Origin: Discostella pseudostelligera
Lineage: Eukaryota; Bacillariophyta; Thalassiosirophyceae; Thalassiosirales; Thalassiosiraceae
NCBI GenBank assembly: GCA_036940085.1
Contig: JALLBK010000582.1
Coordinates: forward strand, 1-17,920
Direction: 5' to 3'
Length of the DNA stretch: 17,920 nt
Part shown: positions 8,485-17,920 of the stretch, piece after piece
Layout of the letters: each line of letters starts with the position of its first letter
Numbering within the stretch: the stretch's first letter is position 1
Translations under genes and position numbers: made by a program
The notes under the pieces: generated by a model
Seen by the model: only the letters and a program-made list of their open reading frames with translations
What the model was told of the DNA's origin: nothing
The model's database searches: none

Positions 8485-8906
8485 GGCTAAGGGAGCGGGC
8501 TGAATAGGCAACTAATTATTTGGTACCCGCTCTTGAGAATCAGAGATTGAGGAGAAAGAGAGATGTTGTTGGGTGTGTGTGCATGATGTATTGATGATCA
8601 ATTATTGATCGCGTAATGACGAAAGAACTTTCTTCGCTCCATTTCATGGAAACGAGAGGACTTTTTTCTGAAAAGATTACATCGGTCCACGCACTCCCAG
8701 CTCTCCTCCCTCCCCGCTTGCATCTCTCTCTTTGAGTGGTATCATAATAGTTATGCCCCCGTTCCCATTTATTTTTCGCTATTATGAATAGTATCGTAAA
8801 ATATTTCTGCCTTACTTTAATATATGGAATGGTAATGCCAATGGGACGCGGAATACAACTGTACTGGAAAGGCAAACGCAAACTCAGACACGTTCAAAAC
8901 AACTCT
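8485..8906. other. Convergent 3' region between two genes
   Basis: The plus-strand gene ending at 8484 and the minus-strand gene ending at 8907 converge here. An inverted repeat, GATCAAT-T-ATTGATC, sits at 8596-8610. No coding frame here shows domain content. The region presumably holds both 3' untranslated regions. Confidence 0.45.
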
Positions 8907-10183
8907 CTACAACAGAGCCACGGTTATCCACTGGGCGGATATACAAGCCAACACTCCCATCTTAACAATTATTGGAATTGAAGAGATGATTCTATTACCA
9001 CTTGAGACAACAGTTCGAGAACTATCTGGTGAAGGTAGTGTTGTTGTGGAGGGAGGAGGAGGGATGGTGGTGGTGATGGACGACTCCATAGATCCCGTTG
9101 TGGCAGTGTTGATGGGAAACGATGCCGTCGTGGCAGGTGAGCCAATGGGTGAACTAACTGTCGATCCGGTAGCAGTAGACTCTGGTGCATTAGCGGCGGT
9201 TGGTGAAGATAAAATAGTGCTGGATGTTGTTGTTGTGTTCAAAGAAGAGGAGTCGTCAATCAGCATTGCAGATACGCCACTGCATTCGTCCAAAGCTTCT
9301 ACACAAGGTAGTCGACACGTCGCACACTCCTCCGATTCTTCATCAAACTCACTTTTTCAGGAAAGAAATAATGGAGTGTGTGAGAGAGGATGATTTGCAA
9401 GCGTGAAAATAATTGAGCAACTTGACTCATCCAACAAACGTACCACGAACTCTGACAATCTTTCTCAACAATACAATTTGCCACCTCCCCAAAACAAGCC
9501 GCGCATGCCTCTGAAAATCCCAATTCCACAAAGCAATCCTGTGTACAATCCCCTAGATAATAACATCCCCCGTTCCATTGTGTCGTACAATACTGTATAC
9601 TGCTGTCATCGTTCGACATATTGTTGAGACTCCATGCCGCAATATCTGCGGAGTTGTCGCATTGATCAAAACTTGAAAATGTGATTGAATCATCCATCAT
9701 ACTTGAAATCATGGTGGAAAAGGTTATTGATATTCCCGAGGAAGGTGTGGAGGGTGGCAACATTTCGAAAGTGTCATCATTCCCTCCCATCATTCCCATA
9801 TTATTGCCAAAGGCATCATCGCCTGTATCACTTGTGAGCGAACACACTTCCGGGACATCCGTCGTATCCAAACAAAGAGCAGCGCCCTGCTCGACAGAGC
9901 CACATTGAACACAGTACGGAGTGCCAATGTCAGATGGACAATTTTGCGTGGAGGTTGTTACCAATATAATCTCGCCATTGGGTCCACAGACCTTGTCTTT
10001 GTTATCGTAGGAGGTTTCATTGACGCAGACCTGGCCGAAGGTGCCGATGCTTTGGCCTTCCATGAACATCATGTCGCCCTCGACGAGACAGTCAGCGAGG
10101 ACATTGGTGGGGGCATGCAGAAGTAGGAGGAGGGTGGCGGTAGCGGTGAAGCCGAGTAGGGATAGGGGGGACGACGCCGCCAT
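8907..10183 (-). CDS. Secreted cysteine-rich protein with Ser/Thr stalk and GPI-like tail (2 exons, 394 aa)
   Basis: The exons are 10183-9444 and 9351-8907. The 92-bp intron has donor GTACGT and acceptor AAAAG, phase 2, and splitting there creates a Cys codon that completes a Cys-rich domain. A signal peptide (1-30, cleaved after VLA) is followed by an eight-cysteine module (C32-C114) shared with the neighbour at 10890. A second, different Cys-rich domain spans C175 to about 272, with ten or more cysteines that include CAAC and CATC. A Ser/Thr/Pro-rich stalk (about 274-365) and a hydrophobic C-terminus ending in Val-Ala-Leu-Leu complete it; the tail resembles a GPI-attachment signal. The architecture fits a cell-surface or wall protein. 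There is no enzyme motif, and I do not recognise either Cys domain. Confidence 0.8.
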
Positions 10184-10889
10184 GGTTCGCTTGGATCTTG
10201 GATCTTGGATTTATTAGCTGGGGCATGCGGTGCACGGCAGCAGCCTGATCTCGGCACGACGACGGCCGGGCAGACCTTCCTCAGAAAGATAATTTTGGAC
10301 TTTTAAAATTAAAATTTGAAATTGAATAAGATACTTAATGAACTTTGAAATGAAAATTTGAAATTGAAAAAGATACTTAATTACTTAACGTATGCACGAC
10401 ACCGTCGTCGAAGCGACGACTCGGCTCCACCTCCTTACACGTGGCACACCGATCGATACTCTCGCGCGCGGTCCTCTTGCTGTGGGCGAAGTGCGACGAT
10501 GCAAAGCGACGATGCAGTGCTTCCACAATTAATCTCCAATCCCCAATGTACTCAATCTCGCTCTGTCTCTAGAGATCGATATTGGAGAGCGAAATAAACA
10601 CAAGAACTACGAGGCGAGGTTTGACAACTTGTTGCATATGAAATATTATGCACCGCAGGCAGTACTACTACATCTTTCGTTTCCATCGGTTGCACGGCAA
10701 GGAACCACATCAATCATTCCATCATCATTGTATTGAAAGTGCGTCGAGAAGTACATGTACATGCGCATCGTCCATCATCGTCAACGGATAGATCTATTCT
10801 AGGTAGGTATGCAAAAGCAACATGGATCGACTGCTTCTCTCTCCGAATCACCACACACCACCACATCAGAGTGATGATTGCAAATTGTA
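10184..10889. promoter_or_regulatory. Spacer holding the promoter of the 10183 gene and the 3' region of the 11696 gene
   Basis: Both flanking genes are on the minus strand, so the right part should hold the 3' region of the upstream paralogue. The left part should hold the promoter of the gene that starts at 10183. The A/T-rich direct repeat at 10311-10380 is 128-197 bp upstream of that start codon. No credible coding frame was found. Confidence 0.45.
10311..10380. repeat. Two 28-bp direct repeats at a 42-bp period
   Basis: Copies at 10311-10338 and 10353-10380 differ at one base. Each consists of AAAATTTGAAATTGAA followed by an AAGATACTTAA-type end. The first half recurs at about 11938-11953, and the GATACTTA core recurs at 6964 and 6991. 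All occurrences lie upstream of gene starts, which suggests a shared promoter element or a small dispersed repeat. Confidence 0.75.
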
Positions 10890-11696
10890 CTACACCAGCA
10901 CACTCCCACTAAAGATCATAATCCCCATCATCGAAGCTACTATACCACCACTCTTCTTGACGGAACCACTACTGCTACTACCAGTAGGTGTCGCCGGACT
11001 AGTCACCGTCACCGAAGTGGGGGAAGTTGCCGGCTCGACTGCGGTGGCACAATCACTCGGAACCTCTGGACTTGTCAAACATAATGCCGATCCCTTTTCT
11101 CCCACTACTCCACATTGGACACAATAGGATGATTCTTCCGGACAAGTGAATTGCGCATCCGTTTCTGTAATAATATTGTCGCCGCTGCAGATGGATTCAA
11201 TGGCATTGTACGAAGTGTCATTGACACATTCGATGCCAATATGACCGGTGCTTTGACCATTTGTGTACATTATATCGCCCACGAGACATCCGGTGAGAGA
11301 GGAGGTGCCCTCTCCCTCAGTAGTTGAAGTAGTAGTTGACCCCGTGGCGGTGGTGGTATCAACGCAATTGCTGGGAATGTCGGTAGTATCCAAACATAAT
11401 GCTGCACCCTCGCTACGTTCTCCACATTGAATACAGTTTATATTTGTCGTTGGACAGGTGTATACTGCATCAATTTTGATAATGGCACCATCAGGCCCAC
11501 AGACCGAGTCGGTAGCATCGTACGAGGTGGCATTAATGCATTCGAGACCGATGTGACTTATGCTTTGACCTTCCATGAACATCATGTCGCCTTCGACGAG
11601 ACAGTCGGCGGAGACTAGTACCCCTCCTCTGGTAGAAGGATAGATGAGAAGGAGGGTGGCGGAGCTGCCGAGGAGGGTGAAGAGTTTCAAATGCAT
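10890..11696 (-). CDS. Secreted protein with two eight-cysteine modules and GPI-like tail (268 aa, single exon)
   Basis: The start at 11696 was chosen because it gives a clean signal peptide (residues 1-30, cleaved before Asp31-Cys32), exactly as in the paralogue starting at 10183. The frame stays open for another 462 bases upstream, but that part looks non-coding. Two tandem modules, C32-C111 and C137-C216, share eight cysteines and conserved segments (CLV-x-GD-x-M, GQS, IxC or CVN, TSY, CxQC, ALCL). A Thr/Ser spacer separates them, and a Ser/Thr-rich stalk (217-245) and a hydrophobic C-terminus (249-268) follow. It is probably a GPI-anchored or wall-associated surface protein. The gene is a close tandem relative of the 8907-10183 gene but lacks its second Cys domain. 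Confidence 0.82.
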   Translation of the reverse strand: MHLKLFTLLGSSATLLLIYPSTRGGVLVSADCLVEGDMMFMEGQSISHIGLECINATSYDATDSVCGPDGAIIKIDAVYTCPTTNINCIQCGERSEGAALCLDTTDIPSNCVDTTTATGSTTTSTTEGEGTSSLTGCLVGDIMYTNGQSTGHIGIECVNDTSYNAIESICSGDNIITETDAQFTCPEESSYCVQCGVVGEKGSALCLTSPEVPSDCATAVEPATSPTSVTVTSPATPTGSSSSGSVKKSGGIVASMMGIMIFSGSVLV

Positions 11697-12181
11697 GGCG
11701 GCGATGATCGATGATTTGAGTTGAATTGATGCGAGGAATTGAATAGTGAATAGGAGTAAGTAAAATGAAATTGATTGGGGCTGGATGGCGAATCGATCCA
11801 GCGGCGGCAACCGAACCCGCCCAATCCAAACACACACACGATCTCTAGAATTTTCAAAGGTCCCACTTTCTACTAATTCCTCCGTATCATAGTGGCCAAT
11901 ATCTTCCTGGGGTTGCTTAAGATTCAAAGTTTGAATTAAAAATTTGAAATTGAAGATCTTTCGGGAAGATCTTTCGGGTTCCCCCCGCCCCCCTTTTTCA
12001 AAAGATTCGGCTTCGGTTCTGAAAGGGTTGCGAACCATGCCATCCACCACTTTCACTTCTTTTTGAAGAGAGTTCGCGTTCGCGTTGGTGTTGGTGTTGG
12101 TGGCGGCATTCATTGTCATTTCATCGGCAGGCAGCGGCTTGGATCGGATTACCACCACAGCTATCGGACATAATTATCATC
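11697..12181. promoter_or_regulatory. Divergent promoter between the cysteine-module gene and PCCA
   Basis: This 485-bp gap separates a minus-strand start (11696) and a plus-strand start (12182). It includes an AAAAATTTGAAATTGAAG segment at 11938-11955, like the repeat upstream of the paralogous gene at 10311. It also includes a perfect tandem 13-mer. Transcription signals are inferred only from position. Confidence 0.45.
11952..11977. repeat. Perfect tandem 13-bp repeat (GAAGATCTTTCGG x2)
   Basis: Two head-to-tail copies sit in the divergent promoter, immediately after the AAATTTGAAATTGAA segment. Each copy contains the AAGATCTT palindrome, so the array could be a pair of binding sites or simple slippage. 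Confidence 0.8.
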
Positions 12182-14963
12182 ATGAAATCCATGGCATTAT
12201 CATCGTCGTCGCGTAGTAGCAGTCGATGTCATCGGTCTGCATTGTCGCGGGCACTTTTTGGAATTGACGGTGGCAATGTTGATGGCGTCGTCGGTAGCAG
12301 CAGCGGCATCGGCATCGGCAGTGGTGGTAGTCGACATCGTTATTTCCACCACAGCAGCGTCGTTTATCCATTGAGAAGAACGTCATCTCCAACTGATTAT
12401 AGCTCTAGCTTCTTTTTAGCATCGTCGTCGTCGTCGTCGTCGTCCATCGCGCCATTTTCCACCAGCAGCACTTCGTCGTCATCATCATCAGTGTCATTGC
12501 CACCTCCCCTCCGCAAAATTCTCATCGCCAATCGCGGCGAAATTGCCATCCGCATCATCAAATCGGCACGTGAACATGGCATAAAGACCGTAGCCATCTA
12601 CTCCAGCGCCGATGCTCGATCGCCGCATGTCACCCTTGCCGATGAAGCCGTCTGTCTTGGTCCCAACCCAGCCTCCAGTGCTAGTTACTTGGATATTGAC
12701 AAAGTATGTGAAGCAGTGCGCATGACCCACAGTGAGGGAGTGCATCCTGGCTATGGCTTCCTATCCGAAAACTGCAAATTTGCTGAACGAGTCGAGAGTA
12801 TTGTACTGGACAATTCGGAAAGTAGTGAAAAGCGCAAAGTCAAATTCATCGGACCATCGACCCATGCCATTCAATCACTTGGTGATAAAATCCAATCGAA
12901 GTTAATTGCGGCATCGGCAAATGTCTCCACTGTACCAGGCTACAATGGTGTGGTCACCTCACCGTCCCATGCACTTGAAATTGCACATGACATTGGATAT
13001 CCGGTAATGATCAAAGCATCGGCCGGGGGAGGTGGGAAAGGGATGCGAATATGTTACACCGACGAAGAAGTTAACGAAGGATATCGATTGTCCAAAGCCG
13101 AATCGGCAAGTTTCTTTGGTGATGATCGATTACTAGTCGAAAAGTATGTGGAAGATCCACATCATATTGAAATTCAAGTTTTGGCAGGCACAAACCCCGC
13201 CAATGGACAATTGGACATACTCTGCTTTGCCGAAAGAGAATGCTCGATCCAACGTCGGAATCAAAAGGTTATTGAAGAAAGTCCCAGTCCACACCTCCAT
13301 CCCTCCACTCGTCGAGAAATGATACGACAAGTCAAATCATTGGTTAGGGCAGTAGGATATGAAAGTGCGGGCACTGTGGAATTTCTGGTAGATGCTCATC
13401 AAAACTTTTATTTCCTTGAAATGAATACCCGGTTGCAAGTGGAGCATCCCGTTACGGAAATGATTAGTGGTAGTGGATATCCCACGGGGAAATATGTGGA
13501 TTTGGTATATGGTATGTTCGAAGTTGCGGCAGGTAGGGGTATCCCTCGTGAATATTTGGATATGGTTGAAGATAATGGTGAGAATGACGAGGGGGCGAAT
13601 GTACGATATACGGGCCATGCCATTGAGGCACGAGTGTATGCCGAAGATCCCTATCGGGGATTTTTACCAAGTACGGGTCCTTTGGTCAAGTATGTGGAGC
13701 CACCGTCGTTGATACATGTGGAGAATGATGCGAGCATTAGTGATGGTAGTAGTTCGGCCTCGTCATTGTGCAATATTCGAATCGATTCCGGTGCCATACC
13801 CGGAGCCATCATCACTACCCATTATGATCCCATCATCTCCAAGATTATTTCCTACAGCCCCATATCACGTCAACATGCCATTCATGGTCTGGGAATGGCA
13901 TTGGATCAATATATCATGCGTGGCGTACAGCATAATATCCCGTTCGTTAGGGATGTATTGCGCAATGACGATTTTGTCAAGGGAATTACACCCACGGGGT
14001 TTATTGGACAACATTATCCCGAGGGATTTCATGGTGCGGTATTGAGCGATAGGGAAAAGAGTGAATTGGTGGTGATAATGCGTGAGATTGATAGGAGGAG
14101 AAAGGCGGCGCATGCAAGAGATGGAGGAGGAGTAGGAGAGGATGATGTCGTGGTGTGCTTGGGAGGCATGTTTGGTGATGCCTATCTTGTTCGTTCTGCT
14201 CCTGGAAATTCAACCGCTGGTGGGTCTATTAGTGCTTCTGTTACGAAGCTTCCGAAACGCGTTGATGATGGTGATGATGAGAAGAAGGAAGAGGATGTGA
14301 ATGTAGTCGATTCTCAATTTGTGGAACTATCGGCATTTGAGTACAAGACATCGAGTGCATTGGCTATTGTGGAGATTGCTGGAGAGAGTCGAGCGTTGCA
14401 GGTGCGTACAATTCTCTTGCTATGTCAGATCTCGTTTCAATAGTTCTCTCACATCCCTCTTTCGTTTATTCGCCTTATATTGTCTATCAAAAAAGGTGCA
14501 TGGAGATGACGAGATTGGAACGCTAACACTCACCATGTACGGCTCAGATGTCGATGCCCTGGTAATGAGTCCGACGGAATATCAACTATCCTGCCACATG
14601 CATGAACCAGCGCCACCAGATTTTGGCAACTATGTATTGAGCCCAATGCCCGGCACACTCATTAGCTTCGCTGTCAAGGTACGAATAACGAGTACTCAAT
14701 GCATACCATTGTATCCAGCGCCTGTACTACTCTGCAGTTGCACTCACCTTCGTGTTATGATTCTGACTTTGAATACATCTTCGCAGGAGGGAGATGTTGT
14801 TGAATTGGGCCAGGAATTGTGTGTGGTGGAGGCGATGAAGATGCAAAATATCATTCGTTCGCATAAGGCGGGGGCAAAGGTTGGCAAGCTCCATGGCAAA
14901 GTCGGAGCATCCCTTCGCGCTGACGAAATTCTGGTGGAGTTTGAGAAGAACGTGGAACCGTAG
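12182..14963 (+). CDS. PCCA: Propionyl-CoA carboxylase alpha subunit, mitochondrial (3 exons, 859 aa)
   Basis: The exons are 12182-14401, 14496-14678 and 14787-14963 (introns of 94 and 108 bp, phase 0). The Met at 12182 begins an Arg/Ser-rich presequence typical of mitochondrial import; an upstream in-frame ATG at 12113 is less likely. The biotin-carboxylase domain starts at ILIANRGEIA. It has HPGYGFLSEN, the ATP-grasp Gly-rich loop GGGGKG (282-287), RECSIQRRNQK and EMNTRLQVEHP (413-423). The middle region (YDPIISK, MRGVQHNI, FVKG) follows PCCA rather than methylcrotonyl-CoA carboxylase. The C-terminal biotinyl domain has EAMKM with the biotin-accepting Lys819. The protein carboxylates propionyl-CoA to methylmalonyl-CoA together with a beta subunit not seen here. 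It is somewhat longer than animal PCCA because of Ser-rich, Gly/Tyr and acidic insertions. Confidence 0.92.
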
Positions 14964-15221
14964 GAGTTCCATAGCATAGCCTGAGAGAGTGCACTGTTTT
15001 ATAGAATAGTTCGATGTTGTATCTTGGTCTGAGGGTGGAGTAATATGTGTAGAATGGTAACCTCAACGACTTCAAGAGAACGGATCGTTGATGTATGGTC
15101 TCGTAGTCATATCATAAATCTGTTAGTGACTGGCGCTCTATCGATGTACGTGCATTTTGCCTTCTACATGTTATTTATTTGCATCACCATTCGGTGTTCC
15201 GCGCCACTGCAACCTCACCAT
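14964..15221. other. Convergent 3' region of PCCA and the CNNM-like gene
   Basis: The 258-bp gap lies between two stop codons on opposite strands. No coding or structural feature was recognised. It presumably carries both 3' untranslated regions, which may overlap as antisense transcripts. Confidence 0.4.
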
Positions 15222-17897
15222 CTATCCAGATGCTCGCTTTTCGGACACAATCTCTTTAACATACGCCGCCTTCATAGCATTTTGCTCCACAAGTCGTTCA
15301 ACCCTGCTAGCCTCATTCATATTCATAACTCGTGCCTGTCGTGAAACAGCCTCAGCATGGCTCATGTCATCATGGACAGCTGCCTCCACTGCCGCAGATG
15401 CTGATTCGTCTCCAATGTCACCGTTGACGTTCATTTCTGATTTATTTGCGTCATCGTTGTTTTTATTGTTCCTATTAAAGAAGCCAAGTACCAAATTTTC
15501 ATCTCCATCCTCTCCATCTTCACCGTCAAAGTAACCCAGTAATCTCTCAACCTTGACCTGGAACACTCGCTTCTCATCCCCGTCCGCTACTTGAAACTTC
15601 CATCCTCGGCTCATAACAAAGTCACCAACATGAGGGATTTCGCCCGCGCAGAAGCAGAGGAAGCCACTCAGGGTGCCATATTCCTTCAGTACTTCTTCTT
15701 CGTCAAGATTCAGGCCAAGCACAGCATCGACGTCTTCCAAGTCAGCATCACCGCGAATGAGAAAGGTGCCATCTTCTTGGAAGATGATTGAATTTTCCTC
15801 AAATACAACATCGTCTTCATCGTCCTCATCATAGATTTCACCCACAACCTGGATACGGTGCGAGAAGATGATGCATGAAGCGAAATGAGATACAGGGTCG
15901 GGATACTACAGCATCATGAATTGTAGTTCTAAACTCACCTCCTCCACAATATCTTCTAACGACACTAGTCCCTCCGTCCCTCCATACTCGTCCACTACCA
16001 CAGCCATGTGCACCCTTCTCCGTCTCATTTCCTGCAATACGCTCCATCCATTGGCCGTCTCGGGAACGAAGTAACAAGATTCTATTAATCCGGCATCATC
16101 AATGGTGGTCTCCATCCGTGAGGCTAGCTGAGATCCCGTCAATGATCGTACATATCTATCCATGGTCTTGCCAGTGGGTGGATCAATAAAGGATAATTTA
16201 CCAATATCATCGGCTGAGGAGGAACCTTGCTCTCCTCCCCCCTCACTGCCACTAATCTCTTCATTCATCACATCATCCCGTGGACGTCGATACTCCCCAT
16301 CCACCAACACTCCCTTGACGAAAAAGTCTAGTACGCTCTTGGCCAATACAATCCCAACAATGTTATCAATCTCACCCACATACACCGGAATACGACTATA
16401 TCCACTCTCTCTCACCACACCCAAAACACTTGCCACACTCATACTCTTGGGCACTGCCACAATCTCCACACGTGGTTTCATAATTTCACGAACTTTCTGA
16501 TCTTGCAAATTCAATACACCCTTGATCATCTCCTGCTCTGAATAGTCAATGGTACCCGAATCTCTTGCCCCAGTCACAATAAGCCGCAATTCGGAGTCAC
16601 TCACTCCACTAGTCTCATTGGATTTAATTCCAAACAAACGTAATGTCGCCTTGGCCAAATACGACAATGCATACCCAAATGGCCCGACCGCATTGGCCAA
16701 CACATTAATCGGTGGTACCATGAACCGTGCCACACGTTCCGCATTAATCACACCAATATTCTTGGGTAGTAATTCCACAAAGAATAAAGTAATTGCTGTT
16801 AGGAATACAGCACTCCATTTCTCGGCACGGGCACTCCCAAAGATATGATCGGCCAAATGGGTGAATAAGGTCGTGGCATAGATGGAACATGCCGTCGATG
16901 TGACCAGTATGGTGGTTAATACACGTGTAATATCCTCATTGAGGGTTTGGAAGGTCCCTCGTCGTTGTTGTCTACTCTTACTACCCCCGGATCCGCCTCC
17001 ACCTCCCCCCGAACTTGAGCGTTGTTTCTCCTCCTCTTCGGCAAATTCACGTACCTTCCATGGGTATAATGTGGTAATAGCAATTTCGGCCGCATGCAAT
17101 AAAGCCAGACCGGTGAAGATGGCTAACCAGATGGTTAGTTTGGAGGCTAATTCATTAGTGGATAGGGGAGTTAATGGTGCATCGGTGGGGGAGCGTTTGG
17201 CCATTCCTCCTCCTCCAGCATGAGCCAAAGGTAGGAGAAAGTTGGTGAGAATGTTGTTATTAGAATAATTGTTGTGGTTGGATAGTAGAAATTGGGGGAG
17301 GATGGTATGGCTGATTAATAGGGTGGCAAAGGCATATACTATTCCACGGGGAAATAATCGTCGTCGGTGTTGTTGCCCAAGAAGTTGGGATTGTTCTGTT
17401 GATTTCAGTGGCCGCTCCAAGAGATTTCTGACGCTGCTGTTGCTATTGGAATCACCACCACGACGACAATTTGAAATGATATTTCTAGCCCAGCGAAGTG
17501 GTTTCAGTGTGTTGGGCGAATCTGAATCTGACGCTGACGCTGACGACCATGTTGCTCCCAAACAAGTAGAAGTAGTGCTGGAAGCTACGCGTGGCATTGA
17601 ATGTCGATGGGTTGATAATGACGATAGTGATGGCATTGCGCTCCGGATAATGCTGGCATGATGATAGCCAAGAGAAGATTCTACCGCCGCCGCCGTCGCC
17701 GCACCATGTCGAAGTCGTAGTCTGCTGCTGCTCGCGGCTCCGCCCATGGAAGACGATGATGGCGCCAACAATGCCGACGAGAGGCCTACATTGGAGAATA
17801 AAATCGAAATAGCCAACCAGATCATCATAGTTGTCATTGTTGAACGATGCCGCCCATGGCCCGTCGTCGGCGAGGATGGTATTGATTGCATTGTCAA
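15222..17897 (-). CDS. CNNM/CorC-type DUF21-CBS membrane protein, probably plastid-targeted (2 exons, 861 aa)
   Basis: The exons are 17897-15939 and 15848-15222. The 90-bp intron is phase 0 and splits the conserved LEDIVEE|VVGEI motif. An N-terminal signal peptide (about 21-44, ending SSALLAP) precedes a long Ser/Arg-rich stretch, like a diatom plastid presequence. Predicted membrane segments lie near 186-205, 253-272, 325-346, 361-378 and 393-412. The DUF21 core is recognisable by AEIAITTLYP and VELLPKNIGVINAE. Two CBS domains follow (about 472-527 and 606-660, with VDEYGG and SLEDIVEE), then a CorC_HlyC domain (671-758). The family includes bacterial CorC/HlyC, animal CNNM proteins and plant chloroplast DUF21 proteins, linked to Mg2+ or other divalent-ion transport. 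A Gly-rich loop interrupts DUF21 at 296-305. The C-terminal tail beyond 760 is acidic and then Ala/Glu-rich helical. Confidence 0.88.
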
Positions 17898-17920
17898 TTG
17901 ATGATGTCGCAGAATTATTG

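Noticed and set aside
8540..8881. Minus-strand frame of 113 codons in the convergent 3' region
   Set aside because: No recognisable motif is present, the position lies between two gene ends, and the composition is that of untranslated DNA.
11697..12158. N-terminal extension of the 10890-11696 protein by 154 codons
   Set aside because: The frame is open but overlaps the divergent promoter and approaches the PCCA start. The Met at 11696 gives a signal peptide that matches the paralogue residue for residue in position.
13464..14213. Minus-strand frames opposite PCCA
   Set aside because: They are antisense to a strongly conserved biotin carboxylase coding region and look like shadows of it.
1..17920. 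CRISPR arrays, tRNA or rRNA genes, and transposons
   Set aside because: I saw no regularly spaced repeats, cloverleaf-type sequences, rRNA cores, transposase or reverse-transcriptase motifs on either strand.

Overview
The window looks like nuclear DNA of a photosynthetic stramenopile, most likely a diatom. The genes are split by short GT-AG introns (68-119 bp, with one of 616 bp). Proteins carry long Ser, Gln, Asn and Pro runs. Two proteins have N-termini like diatom bipartite plastid presequences. There are no operons and no bacterial ribosome-binding sites. The diatom assignment is an inference from style and protein families, not from a marker gene.

Layout, left to right: (1) positions 1-105 hold a short open frame on the minus strand that leaves the window. 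(2) 393-6757, minus strand, is one very large gene that I reassembled from 11 exons into 1,831 residues. It encodes an N-terminal signal anchor, a WSCD-type sulfotransferase domain, a P-loop-like 'QASPP' domain, a second sulfotransferase domain, two more 'QASPP' domains, and a C-terminal GT10 (alpha-1,3-fucosyltransferase-like) domain. (3) 6758-7145 is a divergent promoter shared with (4) a 240-residue secretory or plastid-targeted protein of unknown function (7146-8484, plus). (5) 8907-10183 and 10890-11696, both minus, are paralogous secreted proteins sharing an eight-cysteine module and ending in Ser/Thr-rich stalks with GPI-signal-like tails. (6) 12182-14963, plus, is the mitochondrial propionyl-CoA carboxylase alpha subunit in three exons. 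(7) 15222-17897, minus, is a CNNM/CorC-type DUF21-CBS membrane protein, probably plastid-targeted, in two exons.

The most striking object is the six-domain sulfotransferase/fucosyltransferase fusion. All ten splice junctions keep frame, the coding total is exactly 5,496 nt, and every junction falls inside recognisable domain homology. The domain order suggests a single Golgi enzyme that could both fucosylate and sulfate a glycan, as expected for sulfated-fucan or sulfated-glycoprotein synthesis; this function is inferred. The two cysteine-module proteins are surface or wall candidates that would pass through the same secretory route. The PCCA and CNNM-like genes are ordinary organellar housekeeping genes, with no evident functional link to the rest. 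No tRNA, rRNA, CRISPR or transposable element was recognised.
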